Positions 11,246 through 21,828 of a DNA stretch of 64,000 nucleotides are shown here, in pieces. How positions within the stretch are numbered: the stretch's first letter is position 1; the number at the start of each line of letters is the position of its first letter. The DNA is from Pleurostoma richardsiae. Its lineage: Eukaryota > Ascomycota > Sordariomycetes > Calosphaeriales > Pleurostomataceae. The notes beneath the pieces were generated by a model, which saw nothing but the letters and a program-made list of their open reading frames with translations, was not told the DNA's origin and did not search any database. A program made the translations under genes and the position numbers. The stretch covers positions 248,001 through 312,000 of the forward strand of contig JANBVO010000036.1 in the NCBI GenBank assembly GCA_030052745.1, in the 5' to 3' direction.

Positions 11246-11902
11246 TCTGTGTCCGGCGAGCCTTCGCTCTTTGATGAACAACAAGACAACAATGCCGCAG
11301 GCGAAGTCTAACCTTTCTAAGAAAGAATGGGAAGCTACTTATTTCTTCGACCACCTAGTCCTGGTAGAAAATGCGAGTGTTTTGAAGGACTTTATGCGTA
11401 AAAGAGCAGGTTCATTCGTTTCAGTAGAGACCCAGGACCAAGGTCTTGCCCCATCCCGATCGGCCTCCGTCGGGCCTGCGCCCGATGGGGCCCGAAGAAA
11501 TGTTAGTTTAGTCAATTCGATTAGTTAGGGGAGGGTTTAGAATGGAGACCGAAAGAAAGCCGCCGCGCCTTCAGCCCCTAGACTCTTGGACCTCGCGACT
11601 GGTTAATCAAGCAAACAAAACTTCGTATCCGTGATGACCTTTAAACATAAATTGTGGCAAAGGACTTTAGAAAGCTATCATGCAGACTATACCCTCTTGG
11701 CAAGACGGCTCTTCTGGTTCTCGTTTTTCTGCAAGAGGCTCGGCATATTTACAGATGCAAGAAAAGAGTATGAGGCACGAGGTGTACTATATAGAAGAGA
11801 TCTAAGCTTTAACTTGCCATTCGCTCTACGAGCCATCGGCGAACGGCCATGTATAGGTTGTGGTAGTGGACGAGGCGGCCCAGAAATTCTGATCGACGGG
11901 GT
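11246..11902. other. Unresolved interval upstream of the amine oxidase
   Basis: This stretch is of normal composition and includes the amine oxidase promoter. Two plus-strand frames of 116 codons each (around 11178-11528 and 11631-11981) have no family I recognise, and the second runs into the transposon end, so neither is called. A GC-rich palindromic stretch is found at about 11461-11491. It may hold remnants of other repeats, but I cannot support a named element. Confidence 0.3.
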
Positions 11903-11904
11903 TA

Positions 11905-12000
11905 CTGTCTATTGCAATCTCGTGTTCGCCCCCCACTTTTTTTCAATCCCCCGTATACATCCCAATTCCTCATATCGCTAAAATCGCGATATTTTAGACT
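11905..12000 (+). repeat. Left terminal inverted repeat of the transposon
   Basis: It matches the reverse complement of 15854-15949 at 92 of 96 positions without gaps. It begins CTGTCTATTGCAATCTCGTG. All four differences are C-to-T in CpA or G-to-A in TpG relative to the right copy, at about 11953, 11955, 11970 and 11997. Confidence 0.92.
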
Positions 12001-15000
12001 TCCCAGACGCGTTTCTCGCCCAATTCGGCTTTATTGAGCGTGAGGTTATTTTCTATACGCGTAGCCGGTTATTACGGACCTGGCCGTAAGTTTAAAGTTA
12101 TAGTCCGGTTACTGATAAGTAGCTAAAAGGCCTTTATCTAGGTCTGTTTATATAGCGAGTTCTTTAATAATAAAGATATTTCTATAATAGCTAGCTGTAT
12201 TATACGTTACGTATAAATCTTCCGTAAACGTAAAAGTATTACGAGTTCGATAATTATACTTCGGAATTTTAAAGGGGTTTAAAAATTGACGGACGTATAT
12301 ATAAAAATAGGTAACTTTGTTTCTTTAACGGAATTAATTTATAATTTTACTTCCTTAATTATTATATAAGTATTTATCGACGTTTTTTACGAAAAGAACG
12401 ATTAATATTTAAATAAAATATAGTAGTATTTATACGAAATATTTAATCTTTAAGTTTATATTTCTACGATTTACCGTTATTTAAAAACCGTAGACTAAAT
12501 AAATAAAAAACTTAAACGGATAACTTTTAAACGTAATGAAGAACTACGAAGCTAATATTTTTATTCGATATTAGATTATAAGTTTGATTAATTCGTTTTT
12601 TTTAACGAATTAAAAGTCGATAAATACGATAAAAAAAAACGTATAAATTAAACTCTTTAAAAGTTAAACTTAGTAAAAGTTACTTTTAAATAACGTAGTC
12701 GTTATTATTAAATTTTTCCGGTTTTAACTTTAAAAAATATAATAACCGTCGTTATATATACGAGTAGTATAAATACTTAAGGGTTTTTTTTATAGTTTAA
12801 AAATTACGTTTTATTTAAAATAACGTTATTTTTTAAACTTAAATTTATTTTAATATTAAATAATATATCGTTCTATTATTATAATTTAATCCGAAGCGTT
12901 TATAACGGTTATAGGGTTAAGTTAATATATTTACCGTCGTATTTTTTAGATTTTAATTTAATCGAAGTTTTTTTTAAAGTTTTAAAAATATATATTCCGC
13001 GTTATTATTAGTATTAAATAAATAGTTAAACGTATAACGAAAAGTAACGGTAATTTTTCTTTAATTACATTTACGTAATATTTATACGTCGTAAAATTAT
13101 CCGAAGTTATTTTCGTAAAGTTCGAATATTTAAATTAAAAGAATGATAGTTTTTATTAAAGAATAAATAGTTAAAACGGAAATAATTAAAATTACTTATA
13201 AAGAAGTAAAAGATAATGTTATTTTTATTAACTTTTATATTTACTATTTTTTTTTCTATAAGTATATAAGTTCGTAAATATAAATCCTTTTTAACTTATT
13301 AAGTATAAAGTTTAAATTAAAAGTTTATACGAATTAAATCGACGTTAAACGTTATTAAAACGGAAGAAATTACTAATAAAATTAAAATTTAAATATTTAA
13401 AAGTATTTATTTTTATTAAACTTAGTTAAATTACTTTTAACTTAATTATTATCGTTATTCGTTATAACTTTAACTAACGTTATTATAATTCTTTCGTTAT
13501 TTATAATTACTTATTTAACTTCGATAAAGTGTTTAAAGTAAGTTTAAAATGTTTTAATAAAATAGTAATTAAAATCCTTATACGAAAACTAAAGATTTAA
13601 TAAGGAATTTAGTTTTAATAACGGAATATCTTTAATTTTTAACGTTAATTCTAACCGTTTACTTTTATTTATTTAAGTTAAATTAAATAGTTCGGTCCGT
13701 CGAAAAATCCGAAAGAATTTATACTTTAAACTATTAACGTTTATTTTTTTTAATATTATAAATAAAAAAAACCGAAATATAAACGGCTTTAATAAGTTCT
13801 TTATAACGTTTATTATAAACGTTAATTTAGTTAAAAGGACTTTAATTTTAATAAAAAAAAACTTAATAAAAAAAATATAACTAGAAATAATAAACGATAT
13901 AAACGTTAATAATAGGAATTACGGAGCTAAAAGAAAAAACTTACGGCTACTAACGAAGAATTTAATAAAAGTTAATTATACGCTTTATTAAATAAAAAGT
14001 TCGATATTAGAAAAGTTATTAATATTATATATCGTATTATTTATTTTAACTTTATATCGACTTTTTTTTTTTCAACTTTACTTTCCTTAATTAAATAACG
14101 GATTAAAAAAGCTAGTTACGTTTTTAACGTTTTTATTTCTTCCTTATTAGTTTTTAATTTTAGTTCGGAGAATTTTTATAAAAATACTTACTAAGAAATT
14201 ATTATAACTCGTTTACTTATTAAATATAACTTTTATTTATTACTTTATATTTTTATAATTTATTTTTAAGTAACGGTTATTTTTAAAGTTAACGTAATAA
14301 TAATTCGAAACTTTTATATTAACCTTTAAATAGTTACGGTACTTAAAAGAGTTTTAATACGATTTTTCCTTATAAAAAGCCGTAAATACGTTTCTTATTA
14401 ATATTATCTTTTACGTATATTAAGTTATTATTTATTTTAAAATCGACTTCTTTTTTAACGTTAAAAATACGAAAAGCTTTTTAACTTTTTATTATACCGA
14501 GCTTAATATTTCGGTAATAAAAGATCTTATAAAATAAAATAAAAAAAATATAAACGATTATTTAATATTACTTAAAAACCTTTCGGATAACGTATAAAAA
14601 GTAATTTTTTTCGATAATACTATTAATTTAAAAGTAAACGTTAATAAGAACTAATATAATAAAACTCCGGCTAGAAAAGTTTTTACGATAACGTTAAAAT
14701 TAAACCTTCTAAAATCTTTAGTAATAATAAGTAAAATAACGTTAAAATATCTAACGTTTAATATATTAAACTAAATTCTTCGATAGGTAATAATTATAGT
14801 TTATTTAAGTTTAATTTGAATTTCGTTATTTTTAATAAACTAGTTAACGATTACTTTAATTTAACTAGTTATTTTTCTCTATTTAAAACTTAGCTTAAGT
14901 TTAAAATTACCGCCGAAAATAATCTAAAAAAACGTTAATAACGATAATGGTTTAATATTTTTAACTATATTAATTTATATAATAGTCGTTTTTCTAATTA

Positions 15001-15853
15001 TATCGACCTTTCGAAGTTATATTAATAATAACGATAATATACGAAATAAATTATTTTCATTATTATTAATAAACTTAAAATTAACTTTAAAAAATAAAAC
15101 TTCTTTAAAAAAGTTTAAAAACTACCTTACTTTTATTAAAAAATTTAACTCGTTAGTAAGATTAATTTTAAAAACTTTTTCTATAGTCGAAAGTTCTTCT
15201 ATAGTTAGAATTTCTTCTAAGTTATTATATATCGATATACGACGTAAATAACTATAAAAGCGAGAAGAAACTTTTCCGGTTAACGTTTTCTTTACTTTTT
15301 ACGATCTACTTTCTTTTTTTTAAATAATACGTTTATGAGAATTAATAGTTTAATTTAATCTTTTTTCGGTAGATTTAACCTTTATAACTACTTTTCTAAC
15401 GGACTTAACCTTCGTATTTATTTTTCTAGTAGATTTAAACTTATCTTTAGAAGGTATTTTAACCGTTATTATACGAAGTAGTAAGTTATTAAAGTAAATA
15501 AACTATTTAAGTTAATTTCGTAGTATACGACCAGTAGTTAAGAAGTTAGGAATAGTTTTCCGAAAAGTAAAACGGATAGGGAGATCTTACTTAATATTAC
15601 TAAAAGGTCCGAAGATGTTTTCTATAGTAAAGATAAAGCGAAAAGAACGTACAAAAACATCTTATAGGACGTTTACTACATAAAAGTTAATCAAACTTAG
15701 TATATCGTTCACTACTACTTCGCCAGCTACTATACCCGTTTAAGTTGCTAGCGTTTATAGAGCCGGTATAATAAGTCAGAAGGTATGTAATTACATAAAT
15801 CCTACTAAAAAGCGGCGTTCGAAGGCTTAAAATGCCCTCAAACTGGGCCTGAA

Positions 15854-15949
15854 AGTCCAAAATATCGCGATTTTGGCGATATGAGGAATTGGGATGTGTG
15901 CGGGGGATTGAAAAAAAGTGGGGGGCGAACACGAGATTGCAATAGACAG
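15854..15949 (-). repeat. Right terminal inverted repeat of the transposon
   Basis: This is the less mutated of the two ends. It keeps the CpA dinucleotides (GCACAC, GCCAAA) and the TpG that became TpA-type pairs in the left copy. It is followed by the TA at 15950-15951 and then by GC-rich unique sequence. Confidence 0.92.
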
Positions 15950-15951
15950 TA

Positions 15952-16203
15952 AGCGGAGACCGGCCGGGGCGGGGCTCAGCCCGGACATGCCCAGGTGTTC
16001 AGTCTCCTAATCCGGCAAATAGGATCTCCGGGCACCGAGTCGCGGGGGGGACGGCTCCACAGCATCCCGCAGCTATATATCTGGCCGGCGCACAACTCTC
16101 CGGCGTCATGACGCAAACCTGATATCTTTTGCAACCTGCACCACCTGCAACATCTGCAATCCTACAGCCCTCGTCTTAGTCGAAGCCCGCTGCGCCTCCG
16201 TTT
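15952..16203 (+). promoter_or_regulatory. Promoter of the amidohydrolase gene next to the transposon
   Basis: This 252-bp GC-rich interval is all that separates the RIPped element from the amidohydrolase start. A TATA-like TATATAT lies at 16074-16080, about 125 bp before the ATG. The abrupt change from A/T-rich to GC-rich at 15950 shows that RIP has not visibly leaked into this promoter. Confidence 0.5.
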
Positions 16204-17181
16204 ATGATGGACGTCCCACTCATCACACTTGAGGAGCATTTCTTCTCGGAGGCCGGCTTGCAACCCGAACAGGCAGACTACATAGACATGTTCCAAGCAA
16301 TGCCAAACCTCATGCCCAAGCTTCGCGACGTTGGCCCGCTCCGGCTCCAGAACATGGACGCCGGTAGCGTCTCGCTGCAGGTGATTTCACACGGGCCCAG
16401 CCACATGGATGCAGAGCACTGCCGTGCCGCCAACGACCAACTTGGGGCCGCAGTGGCGGCAAACCCGCACCGTTTCGCGGGGTTCGCGGTGCTGCCGATG
16501 GCAGAGCCGCGCGACGCGGCGGATGAGCTGCGGCGCTGCGTGAAGGACATGAAGTTCGTCGGCGCACTAGTGGACAACCACGACCGGGGGAAGTACTACG
16601 ACGGGGACGAGTACGACGTGTTCTGGGCGGCGGCGCAGGATCTCGATGTCCCGGTGTACCTGCACCCGACGTTCCCAACGGAGGCGATGCTGGCAACGCA
16701 GTACACGGGCAACTTCCCCGAAATAGCCGGGTTAGCGATAGGCTCGTTTGGGCTCGGATGGCATTCGGACACGGCGGTGCATATACTCCGACTATTCGCG
16801 GCCGGTGTGTTTGACCGGTTTCCAAAAGTGAAGATTGTCATCGGGCACATGGGCGAGCTGTTGCCGTTTGTGCTGGACCGGGTGGTGAGGGTCACTTCGC
16901 GATTTGGGCGGGAGAGGGACTTCAAGGACGTGTGGGATGAAAATATCTGGATCACCACGAGTGGAGTGTGGAGCGTGGCACCGATGGCGTGCCTCTTGAG
17001 AAATACGAGGGCAGAGCACATAATGTACAGTGTGGACTATCCGTTTTCGAGTAACGAGGACGGCTTGCGGTTCTTGAAGGACTTGAGAGGCAGCGGGTTG
17101 GTCACAGAGGAGCAATTTTCTAAGATTGCTTATGAGAATGCGGAGGCTTTGCTGAAGGTTAAGGCCCGGAGACTCGACTAA
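16204..17181 (+). CDS. Amidohydrolase-2 family decarboxylase (2,3-dihydroxybenzoate/resorcylate type)
   Basis: A single exon of 325 residues. The protein belongs to the ACMSD/amidohydrolase-2 group that removes CO2 non-oxidatively from aromatic acids such as dihydroxybenzoates and resorcylates. The metal-binding opening motif TLEEHFFS is at residues 8-15, followed by VPVYLHPTFP, the IGHMGELLPF motif and SVDYPF near the C-terminus; these hold the glutamate, histidines and aspartate expected of the active site. Length and layout match characterised dihydroxybenzoate decarboxylases. No signal peptide is present, so it is cytosolic. ATG codons at 16204 and 16207 are equally possible. Together with the 4,5-dihydroxyphthalate decarboxylase-like gene at 26052 it suggests breakdown of aromatic carboxylates. 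The exact acid is unknown. Confidence 0.88.
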   Translation: MMDVPLITLEEHFFSEAGLQPEQADYIDMFQAMPNLMPKLRDVGPLRLQNMDAGSVSLQVISHGPSHMDAEHCRAANDQLGAAVAANPHRFAGFAVLPMAEPRDAADELRRCVKDMKFVGALVDNHDRGKYYDGDEYDVFWAAAQDLDVPVYLHPTFPTEAMLATQYTGNFPEIAGLAIGSFGLGWHSDTAVHILRLFAAGVFDRFPKVKIVIGHMGELLPFVLDRVVRVTSRFGRERDFKDVWDENIWITTSGVWSVAPMACLLRNTRAEHIMYSVDYPFSSNEDGLRFLKDLRGSGLVTEEQFSKIAYENAEALLKVKARRLD

Positions 17182-18434
17182 TCTAGAAAAAAAATCTATA
17201 CGGCTAGTTTTGATATACAGGATGTAAGGCCATGCCAATATGACACCCGACACTTGAGAGTCGTGCCATGAAGTGCTTCGTGAGCCAGCATGGTGTCAAA
17301 GAAGCGCCTGAAACGAAAGTTTTTGCTACCATCATTCCATCGAGTATATCAGATATAGTCATTGCTTTAAGACCCGCCTGTGAACGAATGAGTTGGCTCT
17401 TCTCAATGGCGAAGAGTTTGATTTCGACTCATGTTCTCGGCATAAGGAGCGATTTGCGAGTCGGACTTGCCCTTTCTTCCTGTTGCGTTCCCCCGAGTCT
17501 CAATCCACGCCTACTTAGCCCGTCTTTACTTCGGCTCATTTCTTTGTCAACCCCTTTAGCCTTCTTCTGTTTACATTCGCTTTATTTCTCTTATGTAAGT
17601 GTTACTGTAATGGGTTTGAACTCATTTTGTAAGGGGTCAGCAGTACTGAGGCTGTCGGACCACGGGCGGAGCTCCGTCAGTGGTTAAGTGCGTCGGCGTA
17701 GTTGATCTTGAAATCTCGGATGGCACTCCTGTACATGTATAAAGAGTTCGAAATTTGGGACCCTGAGCCCGAAATATGACCCGAGGCAACTTACCGCTTA
17801 GAATTGCTGCGACCCTACTAGAGGTTGGACAGGGTGTCGTGATAGCCCCAGGGGGAGTTCGAGGGTCCAGAGTAGATCAAAGAACGATTTCGGTGCTGCC
17901 CAAGGAAAGGGTGAGCAGGAGCTGATGTAGGCTGAGCCGGTAACCGATCAAGAGCTGAGCCAAAATTGAGCCAGGCCCTGAGATGGCGGTGAAAGCAGCC
18001 ACCAGTGAGTGCTGCATAAGAAGTCGCTTGATTTTCGTCTCAGGATGCCATATCAGGAAAATCAGATTTAGTGGGCCTGAGGCGTGCACTGTGCCGAAAT
18101 AGGAAATCAAGATCAACTTGCCGGCTTCAAATAGCGCCATGATCTCGTTCGTTCCCCTCTCCATTACATCTGCCTAGCTTCGGCCCATGTGGCTTTGAAT
18201 CACCAGATTTTGCTCCTCAGAGCTTGAATCCATCTGAGCTACAGGGTTGAATTGGTAACCTAGCAGATAGTTAGTCCCTGCTTGGCACTGCGTCAAGGAG
18301 AACCCTCTATCCCAGTGATGTTTCGTCCCGATGAAGGGTCAGATGTGTATAAAGCCGCCCAACAGGCATCTTGGTGGACAGGTTCCACACCATCTCGTCA
18401 GTTCCTCTATTGGTAATAGTTAAAATTATACATT
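17182..18434. other. Long intergenic stretch with a possible SINE-like remnant
   Basis: No convincing protein gene is seen in this 1.25 kb. A hairpin-forming stretch lies at about 17388-17432 (outer ATGAGT/ACTCAT, inner CTCTTC/GAAGAG). The tRNA-like segment at about 17671-17760 is listed separately. A TATAAA at 18348-18353 is about 80 bp before the next start codon and probably serves that gene. Confidence 0.4.
17671..17760 (+). repeat. tRNA-Ser-like segment, possible SINE head
   Basis: The stretch CAGTGGTTAAGTGCG at 17678-17692 resembles the A box of serine tRNAs, CTTGAAATC at 17707-17715 resembles the anticodon loop of tRNA-Ser(UGA), and GAGTTCGAAATT at 17744-17755 resembles a B box. Stems do not pair well, so it is not a functional tRNA. 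Such tRNA-derived heads are typical of fungal SINEs, but neither a poly-A-like tail nor target-site duplications could be found, so this is tentative. Confidence 0.3.
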
Positions 18435-19559
18435 ATGGCCAGACAATGGGTCCTTAACAGCCAGAAAGGCTTCGAAGTCTCGCTCGAGTATCAGGAGAAT
18501 GTCAAGGTCTTATCGGCAAGCGAACTCGAGCCCGATGAAGTTCTTGTCGAGATACATGCTGCAAGTCTCAACTACCGAGATATTGTAATTGCCAGCCCAA
18601 ATGTACGTTAACACCAACGACCGTGGTGAATCTATACTGATATCCGTCAGGGTGTAAATGGGCCTATCCAAGCTCCCATCGTCCCGGGATGTGACGGTGC
18701 GGGTATCGTCAAGGCGGTTGGCCCATCTGTTCAAGAATTCCATCCTGGCGATCAAGTTCTCACGTACTTTGCACCGGAGCTCGTCAAGTCTAGTGGGAAC
18801 GATGCACAAGCCAGTCTATCAGATGTCCCGTTCATGTTGGGTCAAGGGAATGACGGAACCTTACGATCCGAGGGAGTGTTCTCGGAGACTGCCCTTGTAC
18901 ACGCCCCGAAGTCTTTGGGATGGTTGACGGCAGCAACTTTGACGTGCACGTGGACGACGGCATGGAACATTCTCTTCGGTTTAAAGGGCAGAGAAGCCAG
19001 GTCGGGTACATGGGTCCTGGTTCAGGGCACTGGCGGTGTGAGCGTAGCGACTCTTCAGCTCGCCACAGCCGCTGGCGCTACTGTCGTCGCTACCACGTCA
19101 ACAGAGGACAAAGCTACTCGCTTGCGCTCTCTTGGCGCAATGCGCACGGTAAATTACCGCGTGAACCCTGGTGGCTGGGGCCGGGAGGCCAGAAATCTAA
19201 CGCCAGACGGTAGAGGATTCGATTTTGTCGTGGACATTGGCGGCAATGAAACTCTTCCACAGTCTTTGACAGCCGTGCGTGTGGACGGGATTGTCTCAGC
19301 AGTCGGTCAAGTTGGAGATGAATCTGAGCCAGTCCCTCTGTCTGCAGCCCTGTTGCATACCTGTATCGTCCGTGGGCTTTTTGCTGGGAGTCGTTCCCAG
19401 TTTCAAGAGATTGTACGTTATATTGACGAGAAGGGCATCGTACCGGCAGTGGACGACGTTGTGTTTGAACTGGGTGAGATCAAAGGCGCTTACAGGCGCC
19501 TGAAAGAGAAGAAGCATTTCTCCAAGGTTGTGATTCGAGTTGCTCAACCCGAGGCTTGA
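18435..19559 (+). CDS. Zinc-type MDR alcohol dehydrogenase/quinone oxidoreductase-like
   Basis: Two exons (18435-18602 and 18651-19559) join in phase to 358 residues of the medium-chain dehydrogenase/reductase superfamily. The N-terminal GroES-like half has VLVEIHAASLNYRDIVIA and PIVPGCDGAGIV; the Rossmann half has VLVQGTGGVSVATLQLA as the NAD(P)H-binding loop. Typical catalytic-zinc cysteine and the structural-zinc four-cysteine lobe are absent, so it belongs with the zinc-free quinone reductase/enoyl reductase-like members. It would reduce a quinone, enone or aldehyde with NADPH in the cytosol. TATAAA lies about 80 bp upstream. Its place among aromatic-acid enzymes suggests a reductive step on a ring-derived intermediate, but that is inference. 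Confidence 0.88.
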
Positions 19560-20217
19560 TGAGTCGGGCAACTTAGGTGGTTTAAGCTTAACTCGCTCAA
19601 TGTGCGGACATTTTGTGCTTCGCTGCGAACAATTTCCAAATAGTGCGATGTATGTTGAACATTTCATTCTGTGTTGATTACAACCTAACCTTTTTGATCC
19701 AGGTTTTGGGGAGTATTGATTTTATGTGCTTGTCATTTCCACCCTGTCTTAAGGCCGTGCAGTACTCGAATAGCCACTGGTGCTCTCTTCGACCGCGGCA
19801 AAAGCTGAAATGTGACGACGACTTGCGTATTGAGATGAATAGGGAAGTATGGCCTACTGACTGGCTTAGTCGTCTCTCTAAAGTCTCGAAGCCAATGTAC
19901 GACATAACGACACTCGCAGAGCATTCATGTTCGGCTCGATCAGACAGTTAAGTAGATAGGTAGTTTTCGCTCCGGTTGGCACTAACGTCGCACTGTCGTG
20001 GCTGACGGAGGGACAGGCTACTCCGTCCATTCGCTGATCATGCCTGCAACCCAACCCACCAATCCCATGGCGGCCACTCATGCCGCGGTCTAGATGTCAT
20101 CCTGGATATTCTTCGGCTTGTCTTATTCGCCACCCGTACGTAACCTAAGCTGTCTTCAGACGCAAAAGGCAACTCGAAAACGTGAGCCGTCAACTATCCT
20201 CACCTCCCACTGCAGCG
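19560..20217. other. Intergenic, no gene seen
   Basis: About 660 bp of ordinary composition. Open frames up to 112 codons show no family, and none has a plausible start and splice structure. It carries the 3' end of the oxidoreductase gene and the promoter of the next gene. Confidence 0.4.
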
Positions 20218-21398
20218 ATGGACGGCCTCAAGGAGTTGGCACGCTCGACCTTTGAAAGTGTACAGAACTTCAAGAAGCTCGAGAACGATCATCGATATAA
20301 TGTTCTCGAAGTTGGCTCTTTCCCTGATGGCCACATGAGCTTCAACGAATGGCTCGTCTATGAAGATGACCTCGCCTCATTTATGACCAAGGGCCCCCTG
20401 GACGGCGACAACAATAGTACAGCGGACGCCTCACTGAAATTGATCTGCATCCAGCGCGATCTGGATGTCACATTAGGGGTCTCCAAGACGGCGTTTATGA
20501 GGATCATCTCGGCCATGAACGCCGATCCGTGCGTGCTGTATATGATCAGCCGCGACTATGACGGCTACCACGAGTTCAATGGTGCGGAGTCGCCCGTGAC
20601 CGTCTTCATGGGACTGCCTCGGTATGCTGTGGTCTGGGTGTTTGACCGGAGACGCATGACGACCCGCGGACTGCTCATCGAGCGCCGATCAGGCTCGTGG
20701 CCAGGACTGCGGGACGTGCTGCGGACATACCGGCGCTACATCTTCACGCCGCATCTGCTGTCCTTCGTTTCATGTCTACATACTCTGCATTTCTTCGACC
20801 GGCAGACGAACGATACCGAACTGCAGGCCATTCGGCGCATAGAAGACGCGACCGGGTTTGGGCGCTGCGCTGAGTCGGTGGCATCAACAGAAATCGCAAT
20901 GCGGGTCGAGGCTGGCGAGCTGACGCGCTGGGCACTCATTGTCGGGGAGGTGCAGAGCAGTGCTGCTAACAAGCTACGGCACCTGAAGACAGCACGGGGG
21001 CTGTTAAGTCTGATACAGCTCGAGCACCAGACTAAGGTCGCGGACGTCGTGGCGCCTGAGTTTCTGCATCGGTATCATCGCAGCATGGAGGCGTTGAACG
21101 AGGCTATTCCTGCCATCGAGAGGCAGATGGGGACCTACGAGGAGTATCTGGTCTATCTAAAGGACAGGGCAAAATGCGTTTCCGCTGTGGTATGGCTTAC
21201 CTAAAACCTGGGATTCGGTTGATCGTAGGATATCCTGAACTGACATTCTTGTGCATATAGGTTCTCGCGTTGCTTACACGAGGAGCGGCTGAAAGGAACA
21301 CCCGTATGGGGGACGGGCCGTCTGTCAGGAACACAGCTGTGGTATTGATGGCATGTTTCTGGGCGGTATGCTTCTTTCTACAGAGGTATTGCCGATAA
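20218..21398 (+). CDS. CorA-like fungal membrane protein, short C-terminus
   Basis: Two exons (20218-21189, 21261-21398) give 369 residues. The first exon would run on to a stop at 21204, but splicing at GTATGG to CATATAG extends it to a C-terminal exon with a single hydrophobic helix (VVLMACFWAVCFFLQR). The long N-terminal soluble part and the helix-rich stretch before the membrane (EAIPAIERQMGTYEEYLVYLKD is split here as EAIPAIERQM and TYEEYLVYLKDRAKC) resemble fungal hypothetical proteins with a CorA-like domain. Those usually have two membrane helices with a GMN-type loop; only one is seen, so metal transport is unlikely to be intact. Start chosen at ATG 20218; an upstream GTG at 20182 is not used. 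Function is unknown. Confidence 0.6.
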
Positions 21399-21828
21399 GG
21401 GTGCTGAGGGATCAAGTTTATTTGAACGTATATTTTGCATCCATATTGCCCTGTATTAGGGGTCTTTGTGAGGTGGTCCAGGACTCACGCCGCCCCACTG
21501 GCTAACCAAGAAGCTCGGCCCGAGGGAGCCAGAGTGAAGTGAAGAGTCCCCCAACAGTTGAGGCTGCGGTCCAGAATATGGGGAATTTGAAATGTGTAAG
21601 AGCAAGGCGCAATGAAGCCTCGGGACAGAACGTTTGTGCATGGCACAGGAGAATCATGACTGGAACCACAAGAGCTCTACCACGTCCGATTGGCACAATC
21701 AGGAAGCTGAGAGCAGTGAACACACCAAACTGAAGAGTATCATCTAACCTTTTCAGGATAACGATATCACATGTTCAATGTTTTTGATCATTACACGACT
21801 TTAGCTTAGCTACAACTCATCTATACAC
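21399..21828. other. Convergent intergenic region, no gene seen
   Basis: This 430-bp gap lies between the CorA-like gene and the oppositely oriented MFS gene, so it holds two 3' ends. No family match or structured element is visible. Confidence 0.4.

Larger units (their letters stand above)
11905..15949. mobile_element. RIP-degraded TIR DNA transposon, about 4.0 kb
   Basis: The element is bounded by 96-bp terminal inverted repeats (11905-12000 and 15854-15949) and by a TA dinucleotide on each side (11903-11904 and 15950-15951), which fits TA target-site duplication as in the Tc1/mariner superfamily. Its interior (about 12060-15650) is extremely A/T-rich, with CpA and TpG almost absent while TpA is abundant and CpG persists, the classic result of RIP. 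No open frame survives inside. The 4-kb length is large for a simple fungal mariner/Fot1-type element, so an autonomous element with extra sequence, a nested insertion or another TA-targeting family cannot be excluded. It ends about 250 bp upstream of the amidohydrolase gene. Confidence 0.85.

Noticed and set aside
11631-11981. 116-codon plus-strand open frame ending in the transposon
   Set aside because: It runs through the TIR into RIPped DNA and has no family match, so it is unlikely to be a gene.
17388-17432. Hairpin as a structured RNA
   Set aside because: The pairing is imperfect, no promoter or conservation evidence is available, and such hairpins occur by chance in 64 kb.
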